Source of the DNA: an uncultured bacterium
GTDB lineage: Bacteria > Actinomycetota > Coriobacteriia > Coriobacteriales > Coriobacteriaceae
Assembly (NCBI GenBank): GCA_905214905.1
Contig: CAJMNK010000001.1
Coordinates: 25,149-89,148 of the forward strand
Length of the DNA: 64,000 nucleotides
Reading direction: 5' to 3'
The notes beneath the pieces were generated by a model that was not told where the DNA came from, searched no databases, and worked only from the letters and a program-made list of their open reading frames with translations. Positions within the stretch are counted from its first letter, which is position 1. The number at the start of each line of letters is the position of its first letter. Positions 54,333 to 62,529 of this stretch are shown one piece after another. The translations under genes and the position numbers were made by a program.

Positions 54333-55151
54333 TTAGAGCTCCAGGGCGAGGGTGACGGGGCAGTGGTCGCTGCCGAAGATGTCGCCGCGGATGCCGGTGT
54401 CGCGTACGTTGCCAGCGATTGCGTCGCTTACCAGGAAGTAGTCGATGCGCCAGCCTGCGTTGTTCTTGCGGGCATTAAAGCGGTAGCTCCACCAGCTGTA
54501 GACGCCCTCGACGTTCGGATTTGCCGCGCGCCAGGTATCGGTAAAGCCGGCGTTGAGCAGCTCGGTGAACTTGCCGCGCTCCTCGTCCGAAAAGCCTGCG
54601 TTGCCGCGGTTGGACTTGGGGTTCTTAAGATCGATCTCCTCGTGTGCCACGTTAAAGTCGCCGCAGGTCACCACGGGCTTTCCGGTCTCGCGCTCGAGGC
54701 CTGCCAAAAAGCCGCGGTAGGCATCGTCCCAGGCCATGCGTACATCGATGCGCGCGAGCTCGTTTTGGGCGTTGGGCGTATAGACGTCGACAAACCAAAA
54801 CTTGTCGAACTCGAGCGCACAGACGCGGCCCTCGGTTGCGGCTTGGGCGACGAGCTCGGCAGCCCCGCCCTCGCCGGCGTAGGGCAGCAGCGCGTCGGCG
54901 CGCAGCACGCGCAGCGGTTCCTGGCGGCTAAAGACCGCGGTGCCCGAGTAGCCCTTGCGCTCGGCGTAGCTCCAGGTTTGGTGATAGCCGGGCAGGTCGA
55001 TATCGACCTGCCCCTCTTGCAGCTTGGTCTCCTGCAGCGCCAGGATGTCGACGTCGAGGTCCTGTGCGATCTGGATAAAGCTCGGGTCTTTTTTGAGCAC
55101 GGCGCGCAGGCCGTTGACGTTCCACGAGGCGAAAGTGTAAGTCTGGGGCAT
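54333..55151 (-). CDS. xthA: Exodeoxyribonuclease III (AP endonuclease)
   Basis: The 272-residue enzyme belongs to the EEP family: FASWNVNGLRAVLKKD, LALQETKLQEGQVD with the metal-binding Glu, FFVDVYTPN-type strand, VVTCGDFNVAHEEIDLKNPKSNRGNAGF, and GSDHCPVTLALEL at the C-terminus with the catalytic Asp-His. It removes AP sites and 3' blocks in base-excision repair. AAAGGAC precedes ATG 55151. Divergent from the sirtuin gene. Confidence 0.95.
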   Translation of the reverse strand: MPQTYTFASWNVNGLRAVLKKDPSFIQIAQDLDVDILALQETKLQEGQVDIDLPGYHQTWSYAERKGYSGTAVFSRQEPLRVLRADALLPYAGEGGAAELVAQAATEGRVCALEFDKFWFVDVYTPNAQNELARIDVRMAWDDAYRGFLAGLERETGKPVVTCGDFNVAHEEIDLKNPKSNRGNAGFSDEERGKFTELLNAGFTDTWRAANPNVEGVYSWWSYRFNARKNNAGWRIDYFLVSDAIAGNVRDTGIRGDIFGSDHCPVTLALEL

Positions 55152-55264
55152 GGTGTCCTTTCAACGGGGTTGGCAGGCTTAAGATTAACGCAACAAGAGC
55201 GGGGCGGAGTCCGCGAGTGATAGTGCGAACGCCGCCGTCCCGGAGACACGGACGGAGGACATAT

Positions 55265-56017
55265 ATGACGCAGGCAATATCGGACTCCAAACAGGCCTCC
55301 GCCGCGCTGGCGGAGCTGTTCGAAACCCATAGCCACGTGGTCTTCTTTGGCGGCGCGGGCGTTTCCACGGCAAGCGGCATTCCCGATTTCCGCAGCGTGG
55401 ACGGTCTGTATCACCAGCGGTTTTCCTATCCGCCCGAGACTATGCTCTCGCACAGCTTTTACGAGGCGCATCCGGCGGAGTTTTTCGACTTCTACCGCAC
55501 CAAGATGATCGCGCTTAACGCTAAGCCCAACCGCTGTCACACCAAGCTGGCCGAGCTGGAGCGTGCCGGCAAGCTCGACGCCGTGGTGACGCAAAACATC
55601 GACGGCTTGCATCAGATGGCGGGCTCGCAGCGTGTGTTTGAGCTGCACGGATCGGTCCATCGCAACATTTGCCAGTCGTGCGGCGCGGTCTACAGCGCCG
55701 AATGGATTTGCGCGCGCGAGCACGAGGGTGCCGCGGGCGTGCCCGTGTGCCCCGCGTGCGGCGGGCGCATCAAGCCCGATGTGGTGCTCTACGAGGAACC
55801 ACTCGACGAGCGCGTGCTCACCGGTGCCGTTGCCGCTATCGCCGCGGCCGATGCCCTTATTGTGGGTGGGACCTCGCTCGTAGTGTATCCGGCGGCGGGC
55901 CTTACGCGTTACTTTACTGGCGATACGCTGGCCATTTGCAATTTGGCGCCCACCGACCAGGATGCAAATGCCGACCTGCTGATTTCTTGCGACATCGCGG
56001 CCGCGTTTGCGTTCTAG
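55265..56017 (+). CDS. Sir2-family NAD-dependent protein deacylase
   Basis: The 250-residue sirtuin shows FFGGAGVSTASGIPDFRSVDGLY (split NAD motif), TQNIDGLHQMAG, ELHGSVHRNICQSCG with the catalytic His, a Zn site of two CxxC pairs (CQSCG and CPACGG) and VVGGTSLVVYPAAGL. The Zn-motif is intact. It would remove acyl groups from lysine residues using NAD. ATG 55265 follows ACGGAGGA. Start codons further upstream lack such a site. Confidence 0.94.
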   Translation: MTQAISDSKQASAALAELFETHSHVVFFGGAGVSTASGIPDFRSVDGLYHQRFSYPPETMLSHSFYEAHPAEFFDFYRTKMIALNAKPNRCHTKLAELERAGKLDAVVTQNIDGLHQMAGSQRVFELHGSVHRNICQSCGAVYSAEWICAREHEGAAGVPVCPACGGRIKPDVVLYEEPLDERVLTGAVAAIAAADALIVGGTSLVVYPAAGLTRYFTGDTLAICNLAPTDQDANADLLISCDIAAAFAF

Positions 56018-56111
56018 CCCGCGCGCGCGGATACAATAGAAAGACTGATTGCAAAGCGACCCCGCCGCCAGCGCCCGAGCGCGGCGGCGTGGGCATTTTA
56101 GGAGGATGTTC

Positions 56112-57842
56112 ATGGCGAACGACAGCAAGACATGGCGGTGCGGAAAGTACGAGCTCAGCTTTGACCGTCCGCGCATCATGGGCGTCCTCAATGTGACGCC
56201 CGATTCGTTTAGCGATGGCGGGGAGCACTTCGATGCGGACGCAGCTATCGAGTACGGCCTGGCGATGCTCGACGCCGGCGCCGACATCATCGACGTAGGC
56301 GGCGAGTCCACGCGCCCCGGCTTTACCCCGGTTAATCCCGACGAGGAGGCTCGCCGCGTGCTGCCCGTGGTGCGCGCGCTGGCCAAAGAGGGCGCCATCG
56401 TCTCGATCGACACGCGTCACGTGGCGGTTGCCAAGGCGGCCGTGCGCTGCGGCGCCTCGATCGTCAACGACGTGACCGGCTTCACTGACCCCAAGATGGT
56501 CGAGTTTGTTAAGACGAGCACCTGCGGCGTCATCGTGATGCATGCCGGCGAGGTCGCCGCGCCTACCCGCACGCACGCAACGGTACAGCTCGATACCTCG
56601 GCGGCGGCGTTTGTTGCCGAGAAGGCGCGCGAGGCGGCTGCCGAGGCCGCGCGTGAGGCTGAGAAGCCGGCTCGCCGCCGTCGCGGCAAGTTACTGGGCG
56701 AGCCTAAGCCGGAGGCCAAGCTTCCGGGCGGCGTGGTGCAGCCCTCGTTGCCGTTTGGCGATCCGGAGCCCGCGACCGAGCCTGCAAGCGAGCAGGAGAC
56801 GCCGGCCGCCGAGCAGGCTGCTGCCGCCGAGACCGTCGCGCCCGCGCCCGAGGCCACCGAGGCCGCATCGGAGTCCAATGACCGCCTGGCCGCCATGATG
56901 CGCCGCAGCGCCCGCCGCGAGGAGGCCTACGTGCCCACCTCGCAGCTCCGCCGCTTCACCCTGCCCGATTCGGCGCCCATCATGCGCCGCGTCATGGGCT
57001 TTCTGTCCGACCAGGCCCGCGCGCTCATCCACGCCGGCGTGTCGCGCGACCGCATCTGCATCGATCCTGGCCCGGGCTTTGGTAAGTCGGCTAACGAGGA
57101 CATCGTCATCCAGCGCGAGACTGCCAAGATGGCGTCACTGGGTTATCCGCTCATGTGCGCCGTATCGCGCAAGCGCTTTGTGGGCGCCGTCTCGGGCGTG
57201 ACCGAGGCCGCCGAGCGCGATGCCGCTACGTTTGGCGTGTGCCTGGGCGCCATCCAGGCCGGTGCCAACATCGTGCGCGTGCACGACGCCGCGGGTTTTG
57301 CGCAGTTCCTGAACGGCTACTGGGCAGTTGCCAAGCCGCAGCCGCGCCGCGCGTTTGTGGCCGTGGGCTCCAACCTGGGGCATCGCTGTGACAACATCCG
57401 CGCCGCACGCGACATGATCGCCGAGATTCCACTCACCTGCGTGTCCAACTCCTCCAAGATCTACGAGAGCGAGCCGGCCTACGAGACGCGCCAGGACGCG
57501 TTTGCCAACGCCGTCATCGAGATCAAGACCGAGCTGGCGCCGCTGGTACTGCTCGACGAGCTGCAGAAGATCGAGCTCGAGCTGGGCCGCGACCGCTCCA
57601 AAAAGGCCAAGGCCAACGGTCCGCGCACCATCGACCTGGACCTGCTGTGGATGGACGGCGAGACCCACGGCGGCAAAAAGCTGCGCCTGCCGCATCCGCT
57701 CATTGGCGAGCGCGACTTTGTGCTGGTGCCGCTCGAGGACCTGATGCACGACCCGGCGCGGTTCTTCCGCTATAACGGTGTCGAGGTCAAGGAACCCGAG
57801 GATCGCGTGGGCCATATCGTGGGCGAATTGGGGCGTATGTAG
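56112..57842 (+). CDS. Dihydropteroate synthase - HPPK fusion (FolP-FolK) with an internal insertion
   Basis: The 576-residue protein joins two folate steps. DHPS part 1 (residues about 10-145): IMGVLNVTPDSFSDGGEHFD and DIIDVGGESTRPGF, ending at CGVIVMHAGE. Then comes an Ala/Glu/Pro-rich insertion (about 150-280, AREAAAEAAREAEKPARRRRGK...) where DHPS normally has a short loop. DHPS part 2 (about 285-405): RICIDPGPGFGKS, AVSRKRFVG, and VRVHDAAGFAQF. The HPPK domain (412-576): AFVAVGSNLGHRCDNI, GPRTIDLDLLWMDG, and LPHPLIGERDFVLVPLEDL. The order folP-folK is inverted relative to many fusions. Start ATG 56112 after AGGAGG. The birA-like gene follows directly. Confidence 0.9.
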   Translation: MANDSKTWRCGKYELSFDRPRIMGVLNVTPDSFSDGGEHFDADAAIEYGLAMLDAGADIIDVGGESTRPGFTPVNPDEEARRVLPVVRALAKEGAIVSIDTRHVAVAKAAVRCGASIVNDVTGFTDPKMVEFVKTSTCGVIVMHAGEVAAPTRTHATVQLDTSAAAFVAEKAREAAAEAAREAEKPARRRRGKLLGEPKPEAKLPGGVVQPSLPFGDPEPATEPASEQETPAAEQAAAAETVAPAPEATEAASESNDRLAAMMRRSARREEAYVPTSQLRRFTLPDSAPIMRRVMGFLSDQARALIHAGVSRDRICIDPGPGFGKSANEDIVIQRETAKMASLGYPLMCAVSRKRFVGAVSGVTEAAERDAATFGVCLGAIQAGANIVRVHDAAGFAQFLNGYWAVAKPQPRRAFVAVGSNLGHRCDNIRAARDMIAEIPLTCVSNSSKIYESEPAYETRQDAFANAVIEIKTELAPLVLLDELQKIELELGRDRSKKAKANGPRTIDLDLLWMDGETHGGKKLRLPHPLIGERDFVLVPLEDLMHDPARFFRYNGVEVKEPEDRVGHIVGELGRM

Positions 57843-58544
57843 ATGATCGAGATGAATGCTGTTGTCGCCGGTACCGAGCTCGACGCGGCGCGTGACGCGG
57901 GCCGCGAGGGCGTGTCCGCGGGCTGGTGCGCGTGGAGCGTGGGCGATGCTTCGCTGACGTTTTCGCTGGTTGTGCGCCCCGATGTGAACATGCACGCCTT
58001 CCACGGCCTGCCGTTTGTGGCCGCGATGGGCATGATGGACGCGCTCGTGGGCACGGCTTCGACGCCGGGGTTGGGCCTTGCCGGTAAAGTGGGTATCCAG
58101 TGGCCGAGCGATATCGTGTGCGGTGCGCCTGCGTTTGAGGCGTCGCTCGCGCGTGTTGCCGTGAACGGCGGTGCCGGTGCCGCGGGCATGTTTGCCGCAG
58201 TGACGGTTGATATTGAGCGTGCGGCGCTTGGTGAGCTTGGCGTGGATATGGCCGACGTGGTGCTGGTCGAGGCATTGGCCACCGCCGTGCTGACCCGCGT
58301 GGACACCTGGGCGGTTGCCGCCAACACACCACAGGGCGCTGCCGGCCCGCTGGCTCCGGTGCTGGGTGAGTACTTCGATATGGTGCCGCTGCTGGGTCGT
58401 CAGGTTGCGGCGGTGTCGCCCAACGGTTTGCCGCTTGCGGTCGGTGTGTTTGCGGGCCTGGACATCTGGGGCCGCGCGACCATCAAGACCGATGCCGGCG
58501 AGCAGGAGTTTCCGCCCGAGGCCGTACGGATTCGCGGACTGTAA
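57843..58544 (+). CDS. BirA-like (biotin-protein ligase family) protein, probably degenerate
   Basis: The 233-residue product aligns by eye with the biotin ligase catalytic and C-terminal domains: SLTFSLVVRPDV, GKVGIQWPSDIVCG (normally KWPND), and the SH3-like tail GRQVAAVSPNGLPLAVGVFAGLDIWGRATI. However, the biotin-binding loop GRGRxGRxW is reduced to GREGVSAGW, and the preceding strand with TSTN is absent, as is an N-terminal HTH. It therefore may not ligate biotin. Start immediately after the FolPK stop. It lies convergently next to coaX, a neighbour birA often has. Confidence 0.6.
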   Translation: MIEMNAVVAGTELDAARDAGREGVSAGWCAWSVGDASLTFSLVVRPDVNMHAFHGLPFVAAMGMMDALVGTASTPGLGLAGKVGIQWPSDIVCGAPAFEASLARVAVNGGAGAAGMFAAVTVDIERAALGELGVDMADVVLVEALATAVLTRVDTWAVAANTPQGAAGPLAPVLGEYFDMVPLLGRQVAAVSPNGLPLAVGVFAGLDIWGRATIKTDAGEQEFPPEAVRIRGL

Positions 58545-58642
58545 CGCGAGGCGCCCGCGCTCAAAGATAACGATGACAACGAAGTCCTCTTCGGCCTGTG
58601 CCGGGGAGGGTTTCGCCTATCTGGTGAATGGGTTGCCAGCGC

Positions 58643-58685
58643 CCTATTCCTCAAAATTGAAAATTTTTCAGTTTTGAGGAATAGG
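58643..58685. terminator. Bidirectional terminator overlapping the coaX 3' end
   Basis: CCTATTCCTCAAAA and TTTTGAGGAATAGG form a perfect 14-bp stem around a 15-nt AT-rich loop. The last codons and stop of coaX form one arm, so the terminator is built into coding sequence. Confidence 0.85.
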
Positions 58686-59516
58686 CTTGGCGAACGTTTG
58701 CGGGGCTGTGACATCGGGCGTGCTCGACTTATGTCCCTGTTTTACCCCCAGCTTCTGCATGCGGCGGTAGATTTCGCAGATGCCCTTGATGGTGAGCTGC
58801 CCGTCGACTATGTCGAAGGCGTCGGTCGAATCGGCGACGATGCTGGCGAGGCCGCCCGTGGCGATAACGGTGGCGTCCTCGCGCCCCAGCTCGCGCTTCA
58901 TGCGCGCGACCAGGCCCTCGGCCATGGAGGCGGCGCCCATTACGGCACCGACCTTGATGCACTCTTCGGTGTCGCGACCGATGGCGTGCTCGGGCGCCTC
59001 GAGCGGAACGCTGGCGAGCTTGGCGGCTCGGGCGGCGAGCGCGTCCATCGAAATGCGGATGCCCGGCGCAATCGCTCCGCCAATGTAATAGCCGTCCACG
59101 TCGATGACGTCGATATTGGTCGCGGTGCCAAAGTCCACCACGATCGCCGGGGCGCCGTAGAAGGTCTCGGCAGCGACGGCGTTGGCGATGCGGTCGGCAC
59201 CAACGGCCTGGGGGCGTGCCGCCCGCAGCTTGGTCACGGCGGCCGTCTGCGGCCCGATGACGATGGCGTCTGCCGCGATGCGGTTGGCCACGGCGTGCCA
59301 CTCGCGCGAGAGCTGCGGCACCACGCCCGCAAAGGCGATTGCGTCAACCGCATCGAGCGAGAGGCCGTACATCTTAAAGAAACCCATCAGGCGCACGTGG
59401 ATCTCGTCGGCGGTATAGGAGCGGTCGGTGGGCATACGCCACGACTGCACCAGCTCGTCTCCGTCAAACAGGCCCATGGCCGTCTGCGTATTTCCCATAT
59501 CGATAGCGAGCAGCAT
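58668..59516 (-). CDS. coaX: Type III pantothenate kinase
   Basis: The 282-residue enzyme phosphorylates pantothenate, the first step to coenzyme A. Signature motifs are MLLAIDMGNTQTAMGLFD, GADRIANAVAA and VVDFGTATNIDVID with the catalytic Asp, GGAIAPGIRIS, and VIATGGLASIV. ATG 59516 with GGGAG upstream was chosen; longer frames extend through the tRNA gene. The C-terminal KPIPQN codons lie in the terminator hairpin. Confidence 0.95.
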   Translation of the reverse strand: MLLAIDMGNTQTAMGLFDGDELVQSWRMPTDRSYTADEIHVRLMGFFKMYGLSLDAVDAIAFAGVVPQLSREWHAVANRIAADAIVIGPQTAAVTKLRAARPQAVGADRIANAVAAETFYGAPAIVVDFGTATNIDVIDVDGYYIGGAIAPGIRISMDALAARAAKLASVPLEAPEHAIGRDTEECIKVGAVMGAASMAEGLVARMKRELGREDATVIATGGLASIVADSTDAFDIVDGQLTIKGICEIYRRMQKLGVKQGHKSSTPDVTAPQTFAKPIPQN

Positions 59517-59712
59517 GTCTACTCCCGGTGTTGGCATAAAAGGACGCGCACCATTGTATACGTGCCGTCGACGGCGCTCGGCTGCGATTCGTTTACGGTG
59601 ATAGGGGCTGAGGGGTTTAAATATGAAGGAATTATGCTCTACGAGATTTTTCTTGCCGTTTACCGAACTCCCGCGTAATATTCTTTCTTGCGCACATGAG
59701 GCGCCCAGACAT

Positions 59713-59789
59713 TGCGGGGTGGAGCAGTCTGGTAGCTCGCCGGGCTCATAACCCGGAGGTCGTAGGTTCAAATCCTGCCCCCGCGACCA
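59713..59789 (+). tRNA. Initiator tRNA-fMet (CAU)
   Basis: A 77-nt cloverleaf with acceptor strands TGCGGGG and CCCCGCG, the CAT anticodon in CTCATAA, three G:C pairs in the anticodon stem (GGG/CCC) typical of initiators, TTCAAAT T-loop and encoded CCA. The first base pair is U:G rather than Watson-Crick, as expected for initiator tRNAs. Confidence 0.93.
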
Positions 59790-59799
59790 AGAACTTGCA

Positions 59800-59829
59800 G
59801 CTCGTCGGCCTAGCCGGCGAGCTTTTTTG
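59800..59829 (+). terminator. Intrinsic terminator of the tRNA gene
   Basis: GCTCGTCGGC and GCCGGCGAGC form a stem with one G:U, followed by TTTTTTG. Confidence 0.85.
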
Positions 59830-59878
59830 TTATTCCGGGACCGTGTTTTCGGTCCAATTCTCGGCCTCTCAAACAAAA

Positions 59879-60094
59879 TCTCGATCTGTAACATCTAGAC
59901 CCGATTTGAGCGGCTAGGTGTTACAGATTGAGATGTTTCGGCAGGACGGTCTTCGTTTGTCTAAATCTGTAACACGAGGGACGGTTTTTACTGAGTAACT
60001 GTTACAGATCTAGATCTTTCGGCAGGCTAGATTGGTTCGTCTCAATCTGTAACAGTTGCTCGGCAAAATAGGGCCTAACTGTTACAGATTGAGA
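59879..60094. repeat. Hairpin array C: three 55-bp units
   Basis: Units at 59879-59933, 59960-60014 and 60040-60094, each with 15-bp arms (TCTCGATCTGTAACA-type and complement) and a 25-nt loop; gaps of 26 and 25 nt. Loops are not alike between units. In unit 3 the stem extends to 18 bp. It fills the region between the tRNA terminator and the reductase gene. Confidence 0.92.
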
Positions 60095-60236
60095 CAAACC
60101 GACGGGCCGCCCCGCCCCATCCACCTGCCGTTACCTGCTGTCTGCCGATTTCCATTGCGCCACTGTGCTCCCATGCCATATCCTCTAGACAACTACGCGG
60201 CACCATCGCCGCCGCGCCTACAAGAGAGGAATGTCC

Positions 60237-62267
60237 ATGACCGCACCTGCATCCAAGCTGCTCCAGCCCATTACGGTTGGCCCCCTTGAGCTCAAGAACC
60301 GCATTATGTTCCCGCCGCTGACCACCGGCTACGAGGAGCGCGACGGTTCCATCGGCGAGCGCAGCCTGGCTTTTTACGAGCGCCTGGCCCGTGGCGGCGT
60401 GAGCTACATCGTCATCGGTGACGTCGCTCCCGTTATGACCGCAAGCCCCACGCCCAAGTTAGCGACCGACGCCCAGATCCCCACGTTTAAGGCGCTGGCC
60501 GACGCCGTTCACAAGCACGGCGCCAAGGTCGCGCTGCAGCTGTTCCACCCCGAGTACGACGTGCCCGGCGTCGGCCGCATGGTCATGGGTTCCATGGCCG
60601 CTGCCAAGGCCGCGCAGGAGGCCAAGGCCGCCGGCGACGAGGAGGCCTTCGCCGCCAAGATGGCCGAGTCCAACGAGATCCGCAAGCAGGCATATGCCAA
60701 GCTGCACCACGACATGCAGCACTTTGTGAACGAGGCGAGCGTAGAGCAGCTCACCCAGATCAAGGAGGCCATCGCCGCCTCGGCCGCCCGCGCGCAGCAG
60801 GCCGGCATCGACGCCATCGAGGTCCACGGCGACCGTCTGGTGGGTTCGCTGTGCTCGGCCATCCTCAACCAGCGCACCGACGAGTACGGTGGCTCGTTCG
60901 AGAACCGCGTCCGCTACGCGCTGGAGGTCGTCGCCGCCATTAAGGAAGCCGCGCCGCAGCTGATGGTGGAGTACAAGCTCCCCGTGATCATGGAGAACCC
61001 CGACGGCACGCCGCGCGGCAAGGGCGGCCTGCAGCCCGACGAGGCCTGCGAGTTTGCCAAGCTGCTCGAGGGCGCGGGCATCGATATGATCCAGGTCGCA
61101 CAGGCCAACCACACCGGCAACATGGGTGACACCATTCCGCCCATGGGTGCCATGCCCTACAACTGGACGCTGCCGGTGGCCGAGCGCGTTAAGGCCCTGG
61201 TCTCCGTGCCGGTGGCAACCGTCGGTCGCGTGGTCTCGGTCGAGGCCGGCGAGAAGATTCTGGAAGACGGCGCGGCTGACATCATCGCCTATGGCCGCTC
61301 ACTCATGTGCGACCCCGACATTGCGCTGAAGGCCGCCACGGGTGAGCCCATCCGCGAGTGCCTCAACTGCAACAAGGGCTGCGTCGACGCGATTCAAAAC
61401 CGCAAGTACATTTCGTGCGTGCTTAATGCCGAGAACGGCGACGAGGCGACCGTCGCCATCAAGCCGGGCGAGGGCGACAAGAAGATCGCCGTGGTGGGCG
61501 GCGGTATTGCCGGCCTGGAGGCCGCGCGCGTGGCGGCCAAGCGCGGCTACGACGTGACTGTCTACGAGGCGAGCGATCATCTGGGCGGCCAGATTGTGCT
61601 GGCGGCCGCGCCTCCGCGCAAGGACGAGATTATGCGCTCGGTCGAGTACTACGAGAAGATCCTGCCCGGCCTGGGCGTGAAGGCTGAGCTCAACCACGCC
61701 GCTACGGCCGAGGAACTCAACGCCGCCGACGCCGCGATTGTGGCCGTGGGTGCACACGACGTGGTCATCCCCGTTCCGGGTGCCGACTCGGAGAAGGTCG
61801 TCTCGAGCTGGGACGTGCTGGCCGGCAAGGTGGAGCTTACGGGCCGCGTCGCCGTTATCGGCGGCGGCCTGGTGGGCACCGAGACTGCCGAGTACCTGCT
61901 GCAGCACGGCTGCGAGGTGGCGATTGTCGAGATGCTCGACAAGATTGCCGCGGGCGAGTCCGAGACCATTCTGCCGCTGATCATGAGCGACTTCGCAGAG
62001 CACAACGTGGAGCAGCACGTTAAGACCCGCCTGACCGCCATTACCGACGAGGGCGTGGAGGCCATTCGCACCACCGAGGACGGCGCCGAGGAGCCGGTGA
62101 AGATCGCCTGCGATTACGTGGTGATGGCCGTAGGCTCCAAGGCCAACGCGTTTGACCTGGACGGCGTGACGGTGCCCGTGACCTGCGTGGGCGACTGCTC
62201 GGGCGAGCGCACCGCCGACATTGCGAGCGCCATTCGCACGGCATATCACGCGGCCAACGAGCTCTAG
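60237..62267 (+). CDS. Old Yellow Enzyme / 2,4-dienoyl-CoA reductase family NADH:flavin oxidoreductase
   Basis: The 676-residue protein combines an N-terminal FMN barrel (residues about 10-360: ITVGPLELKNRIMFPPLTTGY, IEVHGDRLVGSLCSAILNQRTDEYGG in parts), a [4Fe-4S] Cys set (CLNCNKGC followed by a Cys in YISC) and a C-terminal FAD/NAD domain (VAVVGGGIAGLEAARVAA; RVAVIGGGLVGTETAEYLL). Relatives reduce alpha,beta-unsaturated carbonyls, enoates or dienoyl-CoA, often of host or dietary origin. The usual HGAHG barrel stretch reads EVHGDRL, so the substrate may differ. ATG 60237 has GAGAGGA six bases upstream. A terminator follows. Confidence 0.88.
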   Translation: MTAPASKLLQPITVGPLELKNRIMFPPLTTGYEERDGSIGERSLAFYERLARGGVSYIVIGDVAPVMTASPTPKLATDAQIPTFKALADAVHKHGAKVALQLFHPEYDVPGVGRMVMGSMAAAKAAQEAKAAGDEEAFAAKMAESNEIRKQAYAKLHHDMQHFVNEASVEQLTQIKEAIAASAARAQQAGIDAIEVHGDRLVGSLCSAILNQRTDEYGGSFENRVRYALEVVAAIKEAAPQLMVEYKLPVIMENPDGTPRGKGGLQPDEACEFAKLLEGAGIDMIQVAQANHTGNMGDTIPPMGAMPYNWTLPVAERVKALVSVPVATVGRVVSVEAGEKILEDGAADIIAYGRSLMCDPDIALKAATGEPIRECLNCNKGCVDAIQNRKYISCVLNAENGDEATVAIKPGEGDKKIAVVGGGIAGLEAARVAAKRGYDVTVYEASDHLGGQIVLAAAPPRKDEIMRSVEYYEKILPGLGVKAELNHAATAEELNAADAAIVAVGAHDVVIPVPGADSEKVVSSWDVLAGKVELTGRVAVIGGGLVGTETAEYLLQHGCEVAIVEMLDKIAAGESETILPLIMSDFAEHNVEQHVKTRLTAITDEGVEAIRTTEDGAEEPVKIACDYVVMAVGSKANAFDLDGVTVPVTCVGDCSGERTADIASAIRTAYHAANEL

Positions 62268-62293
62268 GCAAGAAAGCTATCGCGTATTGAGTG

Positions 62294-62333
62294 GGCGGGG
62301 GGGGGTGCCGTTATCGGTGCTCCCCGCCTTTTT
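62294..62333 (+). terminator. Intrinsic terminator with a poly-G run
   Basis: GGCGGGG and CCCCGCC stem with a T-run after it; it contains nine consecutive G (62297-62305). Confidence 0.7.
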
Positions 62334-62366
62334 GCCAATGAGGGCGCCCACTGACCAGCTGGTTCA

Positions 62367-62470
62367 GAAAATCCGAATCTTGAGCACCAGAAAATCCGAA
62401 TACTTAGAACATGAAAATCCGAATTATATGAACACGAAAATCCGAATCGCAACCACCCGAAAATCCGAAT
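62367..62470. repeat. Five 12-bp direct repeats with exact 23-bp period
   Basis: GAAAATCCGAAT occurs perfectly at 62367, 62390, 62413, 62436 and 62459, separated by unlike 11-nt spacers. The array ends 59 bases before the ATPase gene and looks like an iteron or operator array. Confidence 0.95.
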
Positions 62471-62529
62471 TTGCTACAGTGGAATAGAAGAATCAGAAAG
62501 CAGGACCTGGAAATCTGCGGGGGTGGCTC

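Noticed and set aside
59696..59917. 73-codon frame across the tRNA gene
   Set aside because: It runs through the tRNA and its terminator; no ribosome site.
59879..60094. CRISPR array or tRNA-like cluster
   Set aside because: The repeats alternate in orientation and form hairpins; no cas genes, no cloverleaf.
62367..62470. CRISPR array
   Set aside because: Repeats of 12 bp with 11-nt spacers are far too short, and there are no cas genes.
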